Shown here one piece after another: positions 17,464-32,400 of a DNA stretch of 64,000 bases. Within the stretch, counting starts at the first letter, position 1. The number at the start of each line of letters is the position of its first letter. The notes under the pieces were generated by a model, which saw only the letters and a program-made list of their open reading frames with translations, ran no database searches and had not been told where the DNA came from. Location: assembly GCF_030125375.1 (NCBI RefSeq), contig NZ_JASJUU010000022.1, forward strand, positions 62,001 to 126,000. The letters are read 5' to 3'. This stretch comes from Pseudoalteromonas umbrosa. Its GTDB lineage: Bacteria; Pseudomonadota; Gammaproteobacteria; Enterobacterales; Alteromonadaceae. A program made the translations under genes and the position numbers.

Positions 17464-20400
17464 CTATTTTTTCAATTTACCGAATTTCGCCATTTTGCGT
17501 TTTTTCATCGCTCCACTACGTTTTGGCTTGGGCAGCAATTGCTCCGGCTGTGATACCAGTGTTGCTAACAAACCTAACCAATCAGTGATCATCCCTTGCA
17601 TTTTATCTTTAAGATATAAATCACGTTTAAATACCAAGTTGCCATTTAAACCCTGATCCGTTGTCTCAATAAAGATCGCGGAGTCAAACTTACTGGTCAC
17701 GCCTTCGCTTGAGATCTCACTGATCTCAACCCCCTCGACAGGCCAGCGCGGTTGTGGTGTATTTTGCATCACAAATAACTGCTGGAATATTGGCGATACA
17801 CCGCTTTGACGAGGTACATCGGCCACTTGGGCAATATTCTCTAGCGTCAGTAATTGGTGATCTTGTACCGCCAACAATTGTTGCTGCACTTGCTTAGCTA
17901 GACTGATAAAACTGTCGTCAGCTTTTAAGCTAATGCGCACCGGTAAAACCTTAATAAAGAAACCAATCAGTGGTTCCAGCGCAGCATCTTCACGACCCGC
18001 TAAGTCAGTTCCTACAACGAGATCTTGTTGGCCCGTTTGCTGGCTTAAAAACGTCATATAACTGGCTTTCAATAATGCAAACAGTGACAACTGGTGCACT
18101 TCACTGAGGACTTGTAATTGCGCGCTCAATTCAGGAGCTATATTGAATAACACCTGATCGCCTTGGCTGCTTGGTTTATCAGGACGCGGTAAATGTAAAG
18201 GTAAAATACTTACCGGCGGCGCTGCTAGTAGCTGCTGTTGCCAAAACGCTTTGTTCTGAGCTCCTTCCTCTGCTGCCAGACGGGCATTTTGCCAGCTTGC
18301 ATAATCAGCATACTGCACATCCAATGGAGCAAGCTTGGCAACTAAGCTATCATCACCAAGTTGCTCTGCGTAGAATACCCCAAGCTCCTGAACCAAGTTT
18401 GCAATCGACCACCCATCACTGATGATATGGTGCATGCTCACCAACAGCTGGTAGCGCTGCTCCGCCAGTTGTAGTACTTTGGCACGCATTAGCGGCGCTG
18501 TGCTTAAATCAAAGCTTTGCTGTTCAAACTCATTGCGTAACCGCTGTGCCGACAGCTCACTGTCAACCTGCTCGACAGCCAATCTAAAATCTAAGCGATC
18601 CAACACTGTTACGCGCGGCTCTCCGTCTACATCAACAAACTGCGAGCGCAATATTTCATGACGCACAGCCAAAGCATTGAACGCCTGTTCAAGAGCCCCC
18701 ACATCCAGCGCACCGCTTAAAGCCACCGCACCAGCAATATTGTATGCAGCCTTGTCAGCCTCACTGCTCAACCTGTCTGTCAGCCATAAGCTCTGCTGAG
18801 CTGGTGACACCGGCATTTGCTCAGCACGCGGTGCTGGTGCTAAAGCGATGCGCTTAACGAGCTGCTTGGACGCCAACACACACTGTGCCAAGGCCGCCAG
18901 ATCTTGGCTATTGAAAATATCTTTCACCTCAATGCCATAGTCACCGAGTTCATTGATCCGCGGCACTAAACGCAACGCCGTGATTGAATCTCCACCAAGG
19001 GCAAAGAAGTTGTCGTGACGGCTCACTTTTTCCACCTTCAACAAAGTCTGCCACACCTTTGCAATATGCTGCTCAAGGTCACCTTGTGGTGCAACAAATT
19101 CACCTTGATGTTGCTCAACGCTGATCTGAGGCAAGCTCTTACGATCGACTTTGCCATTTTGGTTAAGAGGGAACTGCACCATAATTTCAATGGCTTGCGG
19201 TATCATATAGTCAGGTAATGTATCGCGAAGCTGCGCTTGCAACTCACTCGCTGTACGGCTTTGCGTTGCGGCATAAGCAACCAATACAGGCTGCTCAGCG
19301 GCGTTTTGCACCATTACTATGGCTTGCTCTACGCCATCCACTGCACTAAGTTGTGCCTCAATTTCACCCAGCTCAATACGGTGGCCGCGAATTTTTACCT
19401 GATCATCCACTCGACCCAAGTATTGCAACTGATTATTTTCATCCCAACGCACTAAATCACCAGTGCGATAAAGTCGTCCGCCCTGTTCGCTAAACGGGTC
19501 AGCAACAAAACGTTCTGCCGTTAATTCTGGCTGGTTAATATAGCCTTCAGCCAAACAACTGCCGCCAATATATAGCTCGCCAATAGCACCTTTTGGCAAT
19601 AAATTCAGCCCACTATCAAGCACAAATACCTGACGGTTACCGACGGGCTGACCAATAGGAACATAGCGGCCGTTGACCTGAGATTGACTATCACCAATCC
19701 AAAGCGTCGGTGTCACCACCGCCTCTGTTGGTCCATAAGCATTAACAAATTGTGCCTGTGGCAAGCTATTTTGAGCGAGTTTAAAATCACCTTGATGCCA
19801 GCCTTCACCACCAACAATGCACAAGCGTACTGATTGAAGCGCTGAGACATGGCGTAAATAAGCAGGTGGTAAATCTACTACGGTAACTCCCTCTTTAGCA
19901 GCATATTCAGCTAGCGTGTCAGGACCTGTCAGTTTGGCATCTACCACGCTTAACTGTGCGCCATGTAATAACGGCATCAATAATTGTTCAAGTGCAGCAT
20001 CGAAACCCATTGAGGCAAATAATAAAGCATGATCCTGAGGCTGATAAAGGTAGTACTGCTGCATTGCATAACAATGGTCAGCAAGCGCTTGATGAGAAAC
20101 AGCCACGCCCTTTGGCAAGCCTGTAGAGCCGGAAGTAAAGATCATATACGCCACCTGCTTAGGCTCCACAACACAAGGTAACGGCGTTGCCGGATAATCA
20201 CTTAATTTGGTATCGTCTATGGTTTCAATAGCCATGTCACCAAGTAACGTTACAATGTCATCACTGAGCATCAATTTCGCATTACTTTGCTGTGCAATAT
20301 ATTGCTGACGCTCAATCGGTATGCTCGGATCAATCGGCACGTATGTAGCCCCAGCTTTAAATACTGCCAACGCAGCAATCACCATATCAATACCGCGCGC

Positions 20401-23400
20401 AAAGCGTACCGCCACCACTTTTTGCTCTTCAGAAGACAAAATCTCTAAGAGGTGATGAGATAGTTGATTACTTTTAGCCGCCAATTGCTGGTAGCTAAGC
20501 GTCATGTCAGCAAATTTCACCGCGGGCTCTGATTGATACTGTTTGGCAATTTCATTCAATTGCTCAACCACCAACTGAGCACTTGAATGCGCCTGTCCTT
20601 TTGCTAATGCATGTAGCTGTAAATGTTGCGCTTGAGGCATAAGTGATAGCTGCGCAACTCGCATTGTATGATCATGGACAATCGCTGCCAAAACACGCCT
20701 CAATACACTGGCTAATTCAGCACGACGACTAGGGCTGAAGCGCTCTTTGGCAAACTCAAACTCAATATTGCTCAACCCATCGCTATTTTCGAAACAATTC
20801 AATACCAATTCAAATTGGGCTTCGCGAGCATTGATGGTGATCGGGCTCATCTCAAGTTGAGGTAACTTAAGCAAGGCATCACCATCCACACGTTGATGAT
20901 TGATCATGACCTGAAATAGCGGTTGTTGAAGATCTCTATCTAAATCTAGACTATCTAATAACTGCTCAAATGGTAAATCCTGATGTGCCTGTGCTCCTTG
21001 TAACTGTGCTTTTACCTTCTTCAAGGCATCACTGAGTGATAAGTCACCCGCTAACTCCGTAGTGATCACTTGTGTATTAACAAAAAAGCCAACCAGTGAT
21101 TCAGTATCCACGTTATGGCGATTAGCGATCGGCATACCAACACGCACTACAGATTGACCACTGTAACGGTGCAATAATACTTTAAGTGCCAACATCAAGA
21201 TGCTGAACACACTGGTGCTATTGGCTTTAGCATAATCAACCAGCGCCTGCTTTAACGCATCATTCAGTTGCACTTGTTCAGTGACTGCTTGATAAGTGTC
21301 TAATGGTGACTCTAAGTCACTGGGTAGACGCAGTGGTGATAAATCATCGCCAAGTGCATCGTGCCAATACGCTAATTGCTTGGCCTTAATCTCTTCACTA
21401 AACCAATCGCGTTGCCACTTTGCATAATCACTATAACGTAGCCCTTGTTCAGACAAAGACAGTGGCTGAGCTAAGAATGCACTTTGGTACGCTTTCGCAA
21501 AGTCATCAATGATCAACTGCAATGACCATGCATCAGAAATAATATGGTGCATAACCACCACCAATTCATGGCGTGCTTCATGGTGTTTAATTAGTGCTAC
21601 GCGGAATAAGTTACCTTCAGTTAAAACAAACGGCTCAGCGATAAATGTATCGCGCCATACCGTACAATCTAATGCCTGTGAGGCATCAAAATAACGATAA
21701 TTAGACGCCCCCATCGGCGTAATGTGCTGTGTCACTTGCGCATCAGCATCTTCACTATAGACAGTGCGCAGAGCTGCGTGCGTGTTACGCACATAATCTA
21801 AAGCGGACTGAAGTGCTTGCAGATCCAGTTTACCCTCAAGCATCATAGCGCCTTTAATATGATATGCGCTGCTTTGCGGCGCTAACTTCCACAAGAACCA
21901 CTGGCGCTGCTCTGCAAATGATAATCCAGAATAGATATTCGATTGACGTACCAGTGGCAATGTTTCACTACCATGATGCGCATCAATCAATGCCGCAAGT
22001 TCACCGAGATTTTCTGTACTAAATAGCGCTGGGATCTCTACATTCAAACCCGCTTTATGAGCCTGACTGATCACACTCAATGCCTTAATTGAATCACCAC
22101 CAAGTGCGAAGAAATTATCGCCACGCCCTATTCGCTCGACTCCCAGTACAGACTGCCATATGGTCGCGAGATCTATTTCTATCTCAGTTTCAGGTAGCTC
22201 AAATACGGTAGACGCCTGCCATTGTGGTTTGGGCAGGGCTTTTCGATCAATTTTACCATTACTATTGTGTGGCATCTCATCCAACACCATGATCAGCGCT
22301 GGAATCATGTAATCAGGTAATCGCTCACCGATCGCAGCAGTGATAATATCAACATCGAGTTGTTCACCGGATACATAACCTACTAACTGTGTGGCGCCAG
22401 TGCTGTTATCGTCCACAACCACAGCTTCATTGACCCCCTCGCAGCGATAAAGCTGAGCTTCAATATCACCCAGCTCAATACGATAGCCTCGTATCTTGAC
22501 CTGATGATCGGTTCGCCCTAGATACTCTAGCTGGCCTTTATCATTCCAACGCACCATATCACCAGTACGATATAAGCGGCTGCCATCTGTAGTGAATGGA
22601 TTTGCAACAAAACGCTCAGCACTCAGTTCTGGGCGTGACAAATACCCACGCGCAAGACCTGAACCTGCGATATACAGCTCTCCTGCGACCCTTTGTGGAC
22701 ACAAGTTCAATTGATTATCCAGCACATACAGCTGCGTATTCAAAATCGCTTCGCCCAAGTGTACCGGAGTCTGATCAACCGGATAACAACTTGACCAAAT
22801 TGTGGTCTCAGTTGGCCCATACATATTCCACAACCTCACCCCAGTTGCCGCTAAATCGTTCACCAATTCCTCTGGCAGAGCTTCACCACCACATAAAGCC
22901 AATTTGCCCTTTACAGACGTAAGTAAGTCAAGTGTCAACAAGCTGCGCCAGCCTGCTGGGGTTGCTTGTAACAAATCTTGCTGAGCCAGTAGATCAGGCG
23001 TAAGTGAAGTGGCATTTTGTGCCACCGTCACTGTACCACCACTTATCAGTGGCAAGTAAATCTCTAAACCCGAGATATCAAATGATAACGAGGTTAACGC
23101 CAATGCATGTAAAGGCCCTTCAAAAGCGAGCTGCTGTTGCATACCCAGCAGGAAATTAAGCAAATTACCATGACTGATCGCCACCCCTTTAGGCAGCCCT
23201 GTAGACCCTGAGGTATATAAGGTATATACCAGCTGATCATGATGGCGCTGCGTATTAGGCTTAGACTTCGAATATGTATCCAGTGATAACTCAGCCACAT
23301 TTATGCAAGTTACATCCGCATTAAAATCAATGTTGGCATTGGTAAGCACCAATTGAGCACCACTATGCTGACAAATATAATCTCTGCGCATTGTAGGCAA

Positions 23401-26400
23401 TTCAACTGCTATTGGCACATATACACCGCCAGCTTTACTGATAGCAAGTATTGCCACAATCATGTCAATGCCTCTAGCCATACTCACCGCAACCGGCATC
23501 TCGGTGGTTAACCCAGCTGCGAGTAATGCGTGAGCAAGCTGATTTGCCCGACATTCTAGCTGGCCATAAGTCATTGAATCATTTTGTTCATTACGCAGTG
23601 CTATGGCATCCGGTGCTTGCTTAGCCTGCATCTCAAACATCGCTAAAGCATCACTGTTTGGCAGCCTCTGATGCTGGCCAACACCCAACTGTTGAATCGT
23701 TTTCTGAGCTTGTATGTCCAGCAGTTGAATATGACCTAGCGGACTGTCCACTTGAGATTGCACAACATCCAACAGATTTTCCAAATTGCTAGCAAGCTGT
23801 GCAACCAACTCAGCACTTAAACGCCACTCTTGATAGGCAAAGTTAATCGTTATTCCGTCAATGGTTTCAACGAATACTGTCAGTGGATAATTAGTTTCTT
23901 CACGGTTTTCAACCAAAGAGAAACTCGCACCATCGAGCTCATTCTTACCCAGAGTATCTGAAATAGGGTAATTTTCAAAAATGAATAAACTATCAAATAG
24001 TCCTTGCTGATCAAAGCTCACTTTCCCCTCAGCCAGCTTTTGAATTTGATATAACGGCGTATGTTCAAATGCACGACTGTGCATACTCTCTTGCTGGCAT
24101 GCTTTCAAAAACTGGCTTAGCGTTTGCTCATTATCAAGTGTATTTATTACTGGTAGGGTATTGATAAATAAGCCAACAGTAGTATCACTCCCCACCAAAT
24201 CTGCTGGACGACCTGACGTAGTCGCACCAAAACATACCGTTGATTTATTTAGCATACGGGCCAAAAGCAAAGACCATACACCTTGTAGAACAGTATTCAC
24301 CGTGATCTCTTGTTGCTGTGCAAAAGCGTGTAATTGCGCCGCTTGCTGAGCACTTAATTGCAACGAGTGTTGAGCATAGCCACGCGCACTATCCAAGTGC
24401 GTGCGACCTTGTAATTGCGTTAAGTAAGTGGCTTCATCCAATTGTGCAAGGCGACTTTGCCAATAGTCGTCTCCCGCCCTCTCCTCTTGCTTGGCAAGAT
24501 AGACCAAGTAATCCTGATACTGGCCACCTAATTTGGGTAAGGTTTGTCCTTGATATGCCATCATCACTTCCGCCAGCACCGCTGTACTACTCCACCCATC
24601 CAGAAGCATGTGGTGGTAAGTCCAAATAAAATGATGCTGCAGCGGCGCATGCTGTACTAAGGTGAATGACATGAGGCCCACCTTTTCCGTCACCTTAAAC
24701 CCTTGCTCCAATATTGATTGGGCTAAATGTTCTGTCGATTTTGTAGGTTCTAATTGCCAATCTAATTCACTAAAAGTAATTTGGTGCTCTGCAACTACAT
24801 ACTGTAATTGTTGCAACGGTGTAGAAATAAACCCTGTTCTCAGTGCCTCATGCCTATCTACCACTTGTTGCCACGCGGCTTTAAATCGCATGACATCTAA
24901 ACCACGGATATCCAGACGTAGTTGGTTCATATACGCAGTACTTTCCTCAACTAAGGAGTGAAACATCATACCCTGCTGCATCGCTGAAAGTGGATAAATA
25001 CTAGAGACAGATTGCTGCGCAATAGGAAGTGCATCTAACTCTGCTTGCGACAATGACAACAAAGGAACATCTGCTGGCGTCAGGCGCATATTAGCGTTGC
25101 TACAGTGCGCAATGACTTGCGTCAGTGCTTGCTCAAATAGCGCCTTAAAATCAGTCATATCCGCAGATGCCAGACACGCTTCACTGTATGTAATACCCAG
25201 CTGCAAAGCTTTATTTTGAACCGCACCATTAATAGCAATATCTGCGCTCAGCGGATTTTGCGCTGCAATACTACTACCGACACCTGTTGTGCTCATCTGC
25301 CACTGAGCAAACTGCGCATTGTTACTGGCATCAATTTGACCTAGGTAGTTAAACTCAATTTGCGGCTTACGGTCAGTTGTCAGCGCCTGCTGTTGTGCCG
25401 CGCTGCCGTAGTACTTGAATGCCCCATAGCCAACTCCTTTGTTGGGTAATGCACGTAAATGCTCTTTGACAGAAATAATAGTTTGAGCCAAATCGCCATT
25501 GCTTACCAATTTCACTGGATACAAGGTGGTGAACCAACCTGTGGTACGACTTAAATCAAGCTGTGATTGCCATGGCTCTCGACCATGACCTTCTATAAAT
25601 ACTTGAGCTTCTTTACTACCAGTCCATTGCTCTAGCGCCACACTAAGTGCGACAAGCAGTAATTCATCGATGTGACTGCGATATGGGCGTATCGCCAATG
25701 ATAACAATGCCTGCGTTTGTTCTTCATCAAGTGTCACCTGCAAAGTTTTCGCACTTTGCATCGTGTCATCACCTGCACTAACAAAATTAGGTAGTGTCAA
25801 CGCTTCACACTGCTGCTTTTGCCAAAATTCAAACTCATCTTCATTACTACTTGGATAAGCTTGTATCTCCTTAGCCCAAGATTGATAACTGTGGCTTTTT
25901 GATGCCAATGCAATTGTTTTACCGGCGTTTAGCTGCATAATGCTACGCAATAAATCATCCACTAAAATGCGCCATGACACGCCATCAATGACTAAATGAT
26001 GTGCAATTAATATCAGCTCTCGACGACTTTCACTGTGTACATAAATCACCCTAAGCACATCGCCATTATGAATATTTAAGCTGGTTTGCGCTTGCTCAGC
26101 CGCCGCAGCTAAGTCTGCGTCGAACGCCCCATCCGTGGTTTTTTGGTACCATACAACCTCTCGATAATGACTCTCTTCATAATCTCGGTAGGCTTGTTGC
26201 CAACCATCTTGATATTGATATTGCAAACGCAAACTATCATGATGCTTGATCAGCATGTCTACACTGTCAGTGAGTATATCCAACCTAATCGGCATTGGGG
26301 GGGTCAATCGGATCGCCTGATTCCAATGATTGACATTGCTTGGCTGTCTTGCAAAATAAGCTTGCTGAATAGGCAGTAACGGTACATCACCGCGAACCAC

Positions 26401-29400
26401 TTGTGAGACCTGATGCTCGCTGTCTAACTCGATGAGTTCTAATGCCAATTGGGCAATCGTAGGAGCTTCAAATACTTGCTTAGGGCTAAGAGTAAATCCC
26501 TGCTGGCGCATCGAAGCTACAATTTGTAGGCTTAAAATTGAGTCACCACCTAAAGCAAAGAAATTATCATGACGGCCAATTGGGCTCTGATCTAAAACCT
26601 GTTGCCAAGTTTGACAAAGTAGCTCTTCACGCGCTCCTTGCGGAGCCTGATAAACCGTCTCAGTTTGCCATTGTGGTGTTGGCAATGCTTTTCTATCGAT
26701 TTTACCATTGCTGTTATGCGGCATCTCATCCAACGCCATCACCAATGCTGGTACCATGTAATCAGGTAGCCACTGGGCGATGGTCGTTGTAATCATTTCG
26801 CTATCGAGTGCTTTACCAGACACATAGCCCACCAACTGAGTTGTGCCCGTGCTATTGTCATCAACAACAACGGCTTCACTGACTCCTTCACAGCGATACA
26901 ACTGGGCTTCAATGTCACCCAGTTCAATGCGGTAACCTCGGATCTTCACTTGGTGATCCGTACGACCTAAATATTCAAGCTGACCATTTTGGTTCCACCG
27001 CACCAGATCGCCAGTGCGATATAAACGGCTGCCATCATCAGCAAACGGATTTGCCACAAAGCGCTCAGCGCTGAGTTCAGGACGAGATAAATAACCACGG
27101 GCAAGGCCAAGACCGGCAATATACAGCTCACCGGCCACCTGCTGCGGACACAAGTTTAATTGGTTATCCAGCACATACAGTTGAGTATTTAAGGTGGCAT
27201 CTCCCAAATGTACTGGTGCCTGTGTCACTTGGTAGCAACTTGACCAAATGGTGGTTTCGGTTGGACCATACATATTCCAAAGTTGAACGCCACTTTGTGC
27301 CAGATCCGCTACCAACTCCGCAGGCAGGGCTTCACCGCCACACAGGGCTCGCGTGCCCTGCACTTGCGTTAATAAATCAAGCTCTAACAAACTACGCCAA
27401 CCTGCTGGGGTGGCTTGTATTAAGTCTTGTTCGGCCAATAACGCAGCGCTCAGCGTTGCGGCATTTTGTGCCACTGTGACCGTACCACCACTTATCAGCG
27501 GTAGATAAATTTCTAGTCCAGAGATATCGAATGATAACGAGGTTAATGCCAACGCATTAAGGGCACTATTTAAGCCCAGTTGCTGCTGCATACCTAGTAA
27601 GAAGTTAACTAGGTTACCGTGACTGATCGCCACGCCTTTTGGCAAGCCTGTGGAGCCTGAAGTATAAAGGGTGTATACCAATTGATGGTGGTGGCGCTGC
27701 GCATTGAGGTTGCCATCGTCATATGATGTCAGCGGCAGATCTGTGACGTTTAAACAGGTCACATCTTCAGCAAAGGACACCTCAAAGTTAGTAAGTACAA
27801 ACTTAGCACCGCTATGCTGACAGATATAATCACGGCGCTCTTCTGGTAGCTCCACCGCGATTGGCACGTACACGCCACCAGCTTTGCTTACTGCAAGTAT
27901 CGCAACGATCATGTCAATACCACGAGTCATGCTAATTGCCACCGGCATTTCTGTGGTAAGCCCTGCTGCAAGCAGCGCTTGCGCCAATTGATTTGCACGA
28001 CCATTCAGTGCGCCATAGCTTAGCTGCTGACCTTGCTCGTTTTGCACGGCAATCGCCAATGGGGATTGCTTTGCCTGTGCTTCAAACATCGCCAACGCAT
28101 CGCTGTTAGGCAATGTTTCTGTTGTACCAATACCGAATTTCTTAACCTCAGCTTGCGTGGCTTCATCGAGCAATTGAATGTGGCCAAGAGGTTGTTCAAC
28201 TTGTGTTTGCAATGCCTCAAGTAGGCGTGACAAGTTGTTCGCAAGATGTGCCACAAATTCAGCGCTTAAACGCCAACCTTGGTACGCAAAATTAATAGTC
28301 AACCCCTGCGCGGTTTCAACAAATACCGTCAGTGGATAGTTGGTTTCTTCACGGTTCTCCACCAAAGAGAACTTTGCCCCACCCAATTCATTGGCACCTA
28401 ATGTCTCTGAAATTGGGTAGTTTTCAAAAATGAGTAAGCTGTCAAACAAACCTTGCTGATCAAAGCTCACCTGTCCATCGGCCAGCTTTTGGATTTGATA
28501 CAAAGGCGTGTGCTCAAATTCGCGACTTTGCATACTGTCTTTCTGACAGGTTTTAAGCCACTGACCAATAACTTGCTCATTGTCGAGAGTACTTATCACT
28601 GGCAGTGTGTTGATAAACAAACCGACGGTACTATCACTACCAACCAAGTCGGCGGGCCTACCTGACGTCGTTGCACCAAAACATACCGCTGATTTATTTA
28701 ACATGCGGCTCAATAGTAATGACCATGCACCTTGCAATACCGTATTAACCGTGATCTCTTGTTGCTGCGCAAATGCTTGTAACTGCGCAGCTTGTGATTC
28801 ATCGAGTTGCAAGGTGTGCTGCTCATATCCTAAGTCACTATCCAGCGTATCGCGACTTTGCAGTTCAGTCAGATAAGAAGCCTCGTTTAACTGTGCAAGT
28901 CGGCTTTGCCAATAATCATCGCCCGCCGTTTCATCTTGCTTGGCCAGATATGCCAAGTAATTTTGATACTGACCGCCTGGCTGTGGCAATGCTTGCCCTT
29001 GATATGCCATCATGACTTCAGCCAGCACCGCCGTGCTGCTCCAACCATCCAGTAACATGTGATGGTAAGTCCAAATAAAGTGATGCTGCTGAGCAGATTG
29101 CTGTACCAAGGTAAATGACATTAAGCCCACCTCTTCAGTCACCGCAAAGCCTGTCTCCAAAATCGTACGAGCCAGCTCATCAGTAGATTGACCAGACTCA
29201 ACTCGCCAGTCTAATTCATCAAAAGCGATTTGGTGATCTTGAATAACATATTGAAAATTTTGTTGCGTCGTCGAGATAAACCCTGTTCGCAGCGCGTCAT
29301 GTCGATCGACGACCTGCTGCCACGCTGCTTTGAAGCGCGTGACATCTAGATCACTGATATCCAACCTTAACTGATTTAGATATGCGGCACTTTGCTCTAC

Positions 29401-32400
29401 CATAGAGTGGAACATCATGCCTTGTTGCATCGCGGACAGCGGATAGATGCTCGACACGGATGACTGCACTATCGGCAGCATATCTAGTTCTGCTTGAGAC
29501 ATAGTCAGTAATGGTACATCCGCAGGTGTAAATCGTACCTCGGCATCAAGGCAATGGTTAATAACCTCAATAAGCCCATGCTCAAAGCACTGAGCAAATT
29601 CAGCCATATCCGATGATAATAACTGTGCACCACTGTAGCTGATGGCTAACTGTAACTGGCTATTTTGGATAGCGCCATTAATTGCAATGTCGGCGCTGAG
29701 CGGGTTTTGTGCGGCAATACTGCTACCAACACCGTCAGTACTCATCTGCCAATTGGCTAACTGCACATTGCTGTTGGCATCTAGCTGACCTAAATAATTA
29801 AATTCAATTTGCGGCTTACGTTCAGTGCACAGTGCATGCTGCTGTGCTTCGCTGCCATAATATTTAAATGCGCCATACCCGATGCCTTTATTGGGTAGCG
29901 CACGCAAGCGTTCCTTGGTCGTGATAATGGTGTGTGCTAAATCATCATCATAACTTAACTTCACAGGGTACAGCGACGTGAACCAACCAACAGTGCGGCT
30001 TAAGTCCAATTGCGACTGCCATGGTTCACGGCCATGCCCTTCCAAAAATATCTGTGCGTTAGAACTACCTGTCCACTGCTTCAAAGCCACACTCAAAGCG
30101 GCCAACAATAGTTCATCGATATGCGTACGGTATGGGCGTGATGCCTGAGACAACAAGGCTTGAGTATGTGACTCGCTCAACTTAACTTGTAAAGTTTGCG
30201 CACTTGCTATAGTTGCGTCGCCATCTGCCACATAATTGGGTAAGTCAATAGCATCACACTGCTGGTTTTGCCACAGTGCAAACTCACTCGCATGGGCATT
30301 TGGATAAGCTTGTAACTGCTGCGCCCAATATTGATAACTGTGACTTTTATGTGAAAGGGCTAACACCTCACCCGCTGTAGCCAATCCGATGCCTTGTAAT
30401 AAGTCATCCACTAAAATACGCCAAGATACGCCATCAATCACCAAGTGGTGGGCAATTAATATTAATGCTTGTCGGCGCTCGCTGTGGACATACAACACAC
30501 GCAGCGAATCGCCGCGCTGAATGCTTAAACTGGCTTGTGCTTGCTCAGCCGCATTGAGCAGATATGTATCAAACTCACAGTCTGTGGTTTGCTGATACCA
30601 AACCACTTCTCGATAATTAGCTTCATCGTAGTCACGATACACTTGTTGCCACGTGCCTTGATGTTGAAATTGCAAACGCAGGCTATCGTGATGCTTTATC
30701 AGCAGTTGCACACTGTCGTTTAACTGGGCCAAGCCTATAGGCTCCGGTGGCATCAAGCGAATAGCTTGGTTCCAATGATCAATATGACTGGGCTGTCTGG
30801 CAAAAAACGTATGCTGGATTGGCAGTAATGGGACTTCGCCGCTCACGACTTGCGGGATTTTATCTTCTTCGCTCAACTCGCTCAGCGCTTCGGCTAACTG
30901 GGCAATAGTTGGCGCTTCAAATACTTGCTTGGCGCTAAGTGCAAAGCCATGCTGGCGCATCGCTGAGACAATTTGCAAGCTCAGAATCGAATCCCCCCCC
31001 AAGGCAAAGAAGTTGTCATTACGGCCAATTTGACTATGCCCCAGCACTTGTTGCCATGTCTGGCATAATAATGTTTCTCGCTCCCCTTGCGGTGCTTGAT
31101 AGGCATGTTGAGTATGCAGCTTAGGCTCAGGCAATGCTTTACGATCAACTTTACCATTGCTGCTAAGCGGCAATGCATCCAGTATCATGATGCTGCTAGG
31201 TACCATGTAATCCGGTAACGCGTCACTTAAGCCCTGCTGCAAACGATCTTCATCCAGGGAACTACCACTGACATAGGCTGCTAATCGCGCGCCACCATTA
31301 GGGCCACTGACAGCCACTACCACAGCTTCTTTCACGCCTTCTTGGGCAAATAATTGCGTCTCTATTTCACCCAACTCGATGCGCAAACCACGGATCTTGA
31401 CTTGATGATCGGTTCGGCCCAGATATTCAAGCTCACCCAACTCGCTCCAACGTACCAAGTCACCACTGCGATATAAACGGCTACCGTCGTGGGCAAACGG
31501 ATTGGCAACAAAGCGCTCCGCACTGAGATCTGGGCGATTTGCATAACCACGCGCAAGACCAATGCCGCCTATATAAAGTTCACCCACAGCCCCTATTGGG
31601 CTCAGGTTCAGTTGCTGATCCAACACCCAAAGCTCACATCCGGCAATCGGTTTACCGATTGGCACTGCTTTGTCTGCGCGGCCATCACATTCGTAATAGC
31701 TGACATCAATGGCCGCTTCCGTTGGACCATACAAGTTGTGGATTTCCAGTTGCGGTAGCAACTTAAGCGTATCGGCTTGCAAAGCTGCAGGCAGCGCCTC
31801 ACCACTACAAATAATGTGTTTAATGCTGGTGCACTGTTGCGCCAATGGCTCACTGATAAAGGCTTGCAGCATAGAGGGCACAAAGTGCAATAAAGTCACC
31901 TGCTGGGCTTGAATAAGCTCAGCAAGCTCACGGGGCTCTTTGTGAATTTCAGGCTCAGCTACCACCAAGGTCGCGCCGCGCATCAACGGCCAGAAAAACT
32001 CCCACACAGAAACATCAAATCCGTACGGTGTTTTTTGTAACACGCGATCTTGGCTGTCAATCGGATAGGCTTGGTCCTGCCAGCTGATCCGGTTATACAG
32101 TGCATGGTGATGATTCACCACACCTTTTGGCTTGCCCGTTGAGCCTGAGGTATAAATCACATAAGCCGCTTGCTGCGGTAAAATAGTGACACTTGGATAG
32201 TCACCACTGTGCGTCTCTAAGCGCTCAGCCAGCGCTGACCACGCAAAATACGGCACGTTAAATTGCTGATTATCGCGATTTCCCAGCACCAATTTAAAGG
32301 TGCTATTTTGCGCAATATATTCGATGCGATCAGCGGGTAAATTCGGGTCCAGTGGCACATAGGCCGCGCCACTTTTCATCACTCCAATAAGCGCAATCAC

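Noticed and set aside
22110..31000. Possible assembly artefact behind the tandem NRPS repeat
   Set aside because: The two copies differ at many positions along their length, so they are real diverged duplicates rather than a duplicated read or contig error.
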